Under the pieces are notes generated by a model. That model saw only the letters and a program-made list of their open reading frames with translations, did not search any database and had not been told where the DNA came from. The position numbers were made by a program, and so were the translations under genes. 64,000 nt of DNA from [Clostridium] hylemonae DSM 15053 (GTDB taxonomy: Bacteria > Bacillota > Clostridia > Lachnospirales > Lachnospiraceae): the NCBI RefSeq assembly GCF_008281175.1, contig NZ_CP036524.1, positions 1,116,001-1,180,000 on the forward strand. Reading direction: 5' to 3'. Shown here piece by piece: positions 60,318 to 64,000 of this stretch; the stretch's first letter is position 1; each line of letters starts with the position of its first letter.

Positions 60318-61142
60318 ATGGGAAAGCGAAGAATTGATATAAGAAGGAGGATGTCTGAGAGAATAAAAAGGCATCGTCCTGTACAGGGCGTCTGTGTGAG
60401 CTGCGGCCTGACAGCCAGGGCAGCTGAAAAAGCGGGAGCAGACTTTCTCGTTACATATGCCGGGGCGATGTTCCGGCGCGAAGGGGTGCCGGCCAGTCTC
60501 TGTGAGCTGTGCTATGACGACTGCAATACAGTGACGGAAGAGCTGGGAAGCCACATACTGCCTCGTTTAAAAGATATTCCGCTTATCGGAGGCATCGGGT
60601 GTCTGGATCCTTACAGAGACGTTGGACAGTTTATCGATCATCTTATTGCGAAAGGATTTTCAGGCGTGGCAAATCTTCCGAGTATAGGGGACTGGGAAGG
60701 CGATTACCGGACAATGCCCGAACAGCTCCATATGGGATATGAAAAAGAGATCGAGCTGATAAGAACGTGCCGCGGGCGGGATATCTTCACCCTTGCCAAC
60801 TGCTATACAGAAGAACAGGCAGTAAAAATGACCGAGGCCGGAGCGGATATGATCTGCATAGATATGGGCGCTACACAGGGAGGTCTTTTACAGTCGTCCT
60901 GTATTGTGACTTGCACAGAGGCTGCTGAAAAGATCAGTAAAATTGCGGATTGTGTACATGCGTGCGGGGAATCTCCGTTTATCCTATTTCACGGGGGACC
61001 CTTTGCAGAACCGGTGGATATGAACGTGTGTCTGCAAGGCGGCGCGGTCCACGGTGTATTAAATGGTTCGGCAGCAGAGCGGATACCAGTTGAAAGAGCA
61101 GTGATGGATACAGTTGCGCAGGTCGGCGCGCTGCGTCTTTGA
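60318..61142 (+). CDS. TIM-barrel 'phosphoenolpyruvate hydrolase'-family protein, paralog 6
   Basis: The 274-residue protein resembles the prototype TIM-barrel half of Tm-1 in its DCNTVTEELG, GGIGCLDPYRDVGQF and NLPSIGDWEGDYR motifs. It begins KRHRPVQGVCVSCGLTARAAEK and ends its barrel with LFHGGPFAEPVDM. GMGATQGG here replaces HVGGTAGG. TGGGAGGA precedes the ATG. It is followed 28 nt later by the second Tm-1-like gene, so again a barrel gene is paired with an ATP-binding gene. Confidence 0.85.
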   Translation: MGKRRIDIRRRMSERIKRHRPVQGVCVSCGLTARAAEKAGADFLVTYAGAMFRREGVPASLCELCYDDCNTVTEELGSHILPRLKDIPLIGGIGCLDPYRDVGQFIDHLIAKGFSGVANLPSIGDWEGDYRTMPEQLHMGYEKEIELIRTCRGRDIFTLANCYTEEQAVKMTEAGADMICIDMGATQGGLLQSSCIVTCTEAAEKISKIADCVHACGESPFILFHGGPFAEPVDMNVCLQGGAVHGVLNGSAAERIPVERAVMDTVAQVGALRL

Positions 61143-61170
61143 ATCTGAAAATGGAAAGGAAGCGTAACAC

Positions 61171-62385
61171 ATGAAGACAGTTGCAGTTATCGGTGCGCTC
61201 GACACGAAGAGTGATGAATTTCTATACTTAAAGACAAGGATCGAACAGGAAGACGTCCGTACCATCATGGTGGACACCGGCATTCTCGGAAGCCCCAAAT
61301 TCCGCCCGGACATAAGCGCGGCAATGGTGGCCCGTGAGGCAGGGGAGGACCTGGAGGAGATGCGCCGGGAGCAGTCCCGGCAGAAGTCCAACGACACTAT
61401 GCTGAAAGGGGCGGGTCTCATCATCCGCCGTCTGTACGGCGAAGGGAAGATAGACGGAGCGGTCACGATGGGCGGAGGCCGGGGAACGATCGTAGGGGGA
61501 GAAGTGATGCGGAGCCTCCCTGTGGGGTTCCCGAAAGTCTTGGTTTCCACCCAGGCCACAAACAGCTATGCCCAGCATATGTTCGAAGGGATCAATGACA
61601 CCTTTGTCATCAATTCTCTTGTGGATATCTCCGGTTTGAATGAGATATTGAAGATGGTCATGGATAAGGCGGCGGTCACGATAGCTGCTATGGTGAAAAT
61701 GGAGCAGGCCGCGCTTAAAAAGACGAGGCCGAGAATCGCCATGAGCATGCTCGGCATCACGACCCCGTGTGTGTCCGCAGTGCAGCGGAGGCTTGAGCAG
61801 GCCGGCTTTGAGACGCTCGTTTTTCACAGCAACGGACTTGGCGGAACCTGCATGGAGAAGATGATACGGCAGGGATGGATCGACGGCGCTGCAGATATTA
61901 CGACGGCGGAACTGACGCCGGGCGAACTGGGAGGCATAGGTTATGCCGGGCCAGAGCGCCTTACCGGGGCGGCCGATATGGGGATCCCGCAGGTCATAGT
62001 GCCGGGGGCGATGGATATCATTGACTTTGCGCCGCCGGAGTCTGTCCCGGAAAAGTATTTGAACCGGAGATACGTCATGCACGTCTCTGCGCTGAAAGTC
62101 GTGAGGACGTCGGCAGAAGAAAACAGGCATATGGGAAAGCTTATGGCAGAAAAGCTGAATCAGTCCCGGGGAAAAGTTGTGGTGGCCTTTCCGATGAGAG
62201 GGCTGTCCGCCAATGATCATGAGGGAGCCGCGTTCTACGACCGGGAGGCAGATATGGCGCTGCTTGAGACGCTGGAGAGAAACTTAAGAGAGGATATACC
62301 GGTCTGTAAATATGACTTCCACATCAACGATGAGGCATTTGCGGAGGAAGTGGCAAAACTTGTCCTAAACGTAATGCGGCGGTAA
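61171..62385 (+). CDS. Tm-1-like ATP-binding (UPF0261) protein, copy 2
   Basis: This 404-residue paralog of the gene at 57407 has the same length and motif order: AVIGALDTKSDEFLYLK, TMGGGRGTIVGGEVM, LGITTPCVSAVQRRLE, VPGAMDIIDFAPPES, ALKVVRTSAEENRHMG and FPMRGLSANDHEGAAF. By eye about half the aligned C-terminal residues are identical. AAGGAAG lies upstream of the ATG. It ends the catabolic gene series and is followed 67 nt later by the second GntR gene. Having two such proteins in one operon suggests two related ATP-dependent steps or a heteromeric complex. Confidence 0.88.
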   Translation: MKTVAVIGALDTKSDEFLYLKTRIEQEDVRTIMVDTGILGSPKFRPDISAAMVAREAGEDLEEMRREQSRQKSNDTMLKGAGLIIRRLYGEGKIDGAVTMGGGRGTIVGGEVMRSLPVGFPKVLVSTQATNSYAQHMFEGINDTFVINSLVDISGLNEILKMVMDKAAVTIAAMVKMEQAALKKTRPRIAMSMLGITTPCVSAVQRRLEQAGFETLVFHSNGLGGTCMEKMIRQGWIDGAADITTAELTPGELGGIGYAGPERLTGAADMGIPQVIVPGAMDIIDFAPPESVPEKYLNRRYVMHVSALKVVRTSAEENRHMGKLMAEKLNQSRGKVVVAFPMRGLSANDHEGAAFYDREADMALLETLERNLREDIPVCKYDFHINDEAFAEEVAKLVLNVMRR

Positions 62386-62452
62386 ATATATGGAAATAAA
62401 TGGAAAATTGTTGTAAGATGAATACAGAAAATGACAAGTCGGGGAGAAAGAT

Positions 62453-63217
62453 ATGGCGAACAAAAAAAGGAGTCAGTCTCTGTATTTTAAGATCAAAGAC
62501 GATTTGAAGGAACAGATCATTTCCAGGCAGCTGAAGGCAGATGACCGCATCATGTCAGAGGCGGAGATATGCGAGCATTATAAGGTGAGCAGGATCACGG
62601 CGAAGAGGGCGCTGGACGAACTTATGTGGGAAGGTTATATCACGAGGAAACCGGGGAAGGGCAGTTTTGTCACTTACCATGCGATCGAACATCTGCTGAA
62701 CGGCTTCTACAGTATCAGTGAGGAGATACGCAGAAACGGTCTGATACCGTCGGTAAAGCTTTTGGAGTTCCTCGTCCTCAAGGTGGAAGATACGGTCGTA
62801 TCGGAGGAACTAAAAGCAAGACTTGGGCTGTCGGGCAGTGACGGTGTGTATTATATAAGAAGACTCAGGCTCGCCAGTGACGAGATCATAGCACTGGAGA
62901 CGTCCTACATTCCGGCGCAGGATTTCCCGGGTCTTGTAGAGACAGACCTGCAGAGAGGAGCAGCGCTCTATGCAGTGCTGCAGGCGAGATATGGCTGTGA
63001 ACCGGACAGAAGCCAGGAGTTGTTTTCCGCCCATATGGTGAGCAAGAAGGAAGCGCAGGCGCTCGGCGTCCGCCCGGAATCTGCGGCGCTGAAGGTCGTG
63101 AGGATATCCTACGCGGCCGACAGGCCCGTGGAATATACGGAACGGCTCTTCCGGGGCGACACATATACCTATAAGGTAGAACTTAAAAAACACAAGACGG
63201 CCGGTGAAAACGAATAG
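62453..63217 (+). CDS. GntR-family regulator with UTRA domain (HutC subfamily), copy 2
   Basis: The 254-residue regulator is a clear paralog of the one at 47692. It has LYFKIKDDLKEQIISRQLKADDRI, ICEHYKVSRITAKRALDEL and KPGKGSFV in the helix-turn-helix, then a UTRA domain ending with AADRPVEYTERLFRGDTYTY. GGGGAGAAAG precedes the ATG. Two ATGGAAA repeats lie about 45-65 nt upstream. The two related regulators bracket the whole locus and may read different intermediates or compete for the same operators. Confidence 0.88.
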   Translation: MANKKRSQSLYFKIKDDLKEQIISRQLKADDRIMSEAEICEHYKVSRITAKRALDELMWEGYITRKPGKGSFVTYHAIEHLLNGFYSISEEIRRNGLIPSVKLLEFLVLKVEDTVVSEELKARLGLSGSDGVYYIRRLRLASDEIIALETSYIPAQDFPGLVETDLQRGAALYAVLQARYGCEPDRSQELFSAHMVSKKEAQALGVRPESAALKVVRISYAADRPVEYTERLFRGDTYTYKVELKKHKTAGENE

Positions 63218-63230
63218 CCGGCCATGTGAG

Positions 63231-63268
63231 GCAGAGGAGGGGAGTATATCCCTCCTCTGCTTTCTTTA
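63231..63268 (+). terminator. Rho-independent terminator after the second GntR gene
   Basis: GCAGAGGAGGG (63231-63241) pairs perfectly with 63250-63260 around an 8-nt loop and is followed by TTTCTTTA. It closes the Tm-1/TIM-barrel locus and separates it from the triosephosphate isomerase gene. Confidence 0.92.
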
Positions 63269-63310
63269 TTGGAACGTATACGGCAGAACATTTAAAGAGA
63301 AGGAGCAGTG

Positions 63311-64000
63311 ATGGAATATATGAAAACAAATAAAATCGTTATAGGAAACTGGAAAATGAATAAGAGTATCCGGGAATCAGCCGCTTGCGCAAAGGAACTG
63401 CTGGACGCAAGGTATGATCTTACTTCTGTTAAAAGTACGGACATCGTATTGACGCCGTCTTTTCTGGCATTAAATGAAGTAAAGAAGGTATGCGCAGGAA
63501 GAAACGGCATCTCGCTCGGAGCGCAGGACGTGTACTGGGGGACGGGAAATTACTGCGGCGCTGTCTCAGCCAAAATGCTGTCGGAGGTGTGCAGTTACGC
63601 GTTCGCCGGGCATTCCGAGCGGCGGATGCATTTTAATGACACGGATGAGATCGTAAACCGGAAGGTGAAGGCATGTATCGAAGCAGGCATCACGCCGATC
63701 TTCTGCATCGGCGAAGATGAAGAGGCAAACAACGCCGGAAAGACGAAAGAAGTTATCAGGCGTCAGATAGAGTCAGGTCTTGCGGGGGTGAGACCGTGTG
63801 AGATGGTCGTACTCTATGAGCCGGTGTGGGCTCTGGGCACGGGAAGGACTCCATGTACAGAGGATACAGAGGAAATCATGCGCTTTGTGAGAGAGATTCT
63901 TCATGAGCTGTTCGGCGCCGGGGCAGGCAGGGGGATAAGGGCGGTATATGCAGGGAGCGTCCGCCCGGAAAATGCGGCCGCATATGCGCGCCTGCCGCAT
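63311..64000 (+). CDS. tpiA: Triosephosphate isomerase (3' truncated by window end)
   Basis: The frame starting at ATG 63311 (AAGGAGCAG upstream) runs to the window end, 230 codons of an expected 250 or so. GNWKMNKS near the N terminus has the active-site Asn and Lys. FAGHSERR carries the electrophilic His (canonical members have LGHSERR), YEPVWALGTGR the catalytic Glu and flexible loop 6, and YAGSVRPENA the phosphate-binding segment. It lies alone after a terminator rather than in a gap-pgk-tpi operon, so it may be an extra copy or a relative that isomerises another ketose phosphate such as a tetrulose phosphate. Confidence 0.85.
   Translation, partial: MEYMKTNKIVIGNWKMNKSIRESAACAKELLDARYDLTSVKSTDIVLTPSFLALNEVKKVCAGRNGISLGAQDVYWGTGNYCGAVSAKMLSEVCSYAFAGHSERRMHFNDTDEIVNRKVKACIEAGITPIFCIGEDEEANNAGKTKEVIRRQIESGLAGVRPCEMVVLYEPVWALGTGRTPCTEDTEEIMRFVREILHELFGAGAGRGIRAVYAGSVRPENAAAYARLPH

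Overview
The window looks like chromosomal DNA of a Gram-positive obligate anaerobe of the class Clostridia, most likely a gut Lachnospiraceae-type organism. This is inferred from strong AGGAGG-type ribosome binding sites, lipoprotein (not periplasmic) binding proteins, a DUF975 membrane protein, a purine riboswitch, labile-selenium molybdenum hydroxylase accessory genes, and oxygen-sensitive Fe-S flavin enzymes and iron alcohol dehydrogenases. No rRNA, tRNA, CRISPR array, phage or complete insertion sequence was seen.

Positions 1-45000 are mainly a purine-catabolism island. It opens with the tail of an XdhC-like protein, an NCS2 purine permease and an ABC-F ATPase. A purine-riboswitch-like leader then precedes guanine deaminase and a three-subunit xanthine dehydrogenase. 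A PucR-type regulator (minus strand) separates these from a separate catabolic cassette: MFS transporter, Fe-S flavin ene-reductase and two tandem iron alcohol dehydrogenases. A P2-type cation ATPase with an elaborate leader and a PadR/MATE pair are interposed. From 21.1 to 38.9 kb lies the divergent anaerobic purine/urate-type cluster. On the minus strand are a YheO-family regulator, dpaL (ygeX), ygeY, ygeW, carbamate kinase and a second NCS2 permease. On the plus strand are ssnA, ygfK, hyuA, yqeC, a yqeB-mocA fusion and a selenium-type fused xanthine dehydrogenase. modABC with a ModE-like regulator follows, supplying molybdate for these enzymes, and an adenine deaminase completes purine entry. 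The expected flow is adenine and guanine to hypoxanthine/xanthine, then ring opening by the Yge/Ygf/Hyu proteins to diaminopropionate, carbamoyl groups and ammonia, with ATP from carbamate kinase.

From 44.6 to 47.7 kb there is a small lipid/ester-type module: an alpha/beta hydrolase, a condensation-fold acyltransferase-like membrane protein and a 59-residue protein. It is flanked by two palindromic repeats.

The most unusual region is 47.7-63.2 kb. Two paralogous GntR/UTRA regulators bracket an MFS (OFA-type) transporter, an SDR dehydrogenase, a VOC-fold protein, an RbsBAC-like ABC importer, six different paralogs of the TIM-barrel 'phosphoenolpyruvate hydrolase' family and two Tm-1-like (UPF0261) ATP-binding proteins. 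The last two families are the two halves of the plant virus-resistance protein Tm-1. Their bacterial role is not established, and this dense arrangement with dedicated import and regulation looks like an undescribed catabolic system. The window ends inside a triosephosphate isomerase gene that lies beyond a strong terminator.
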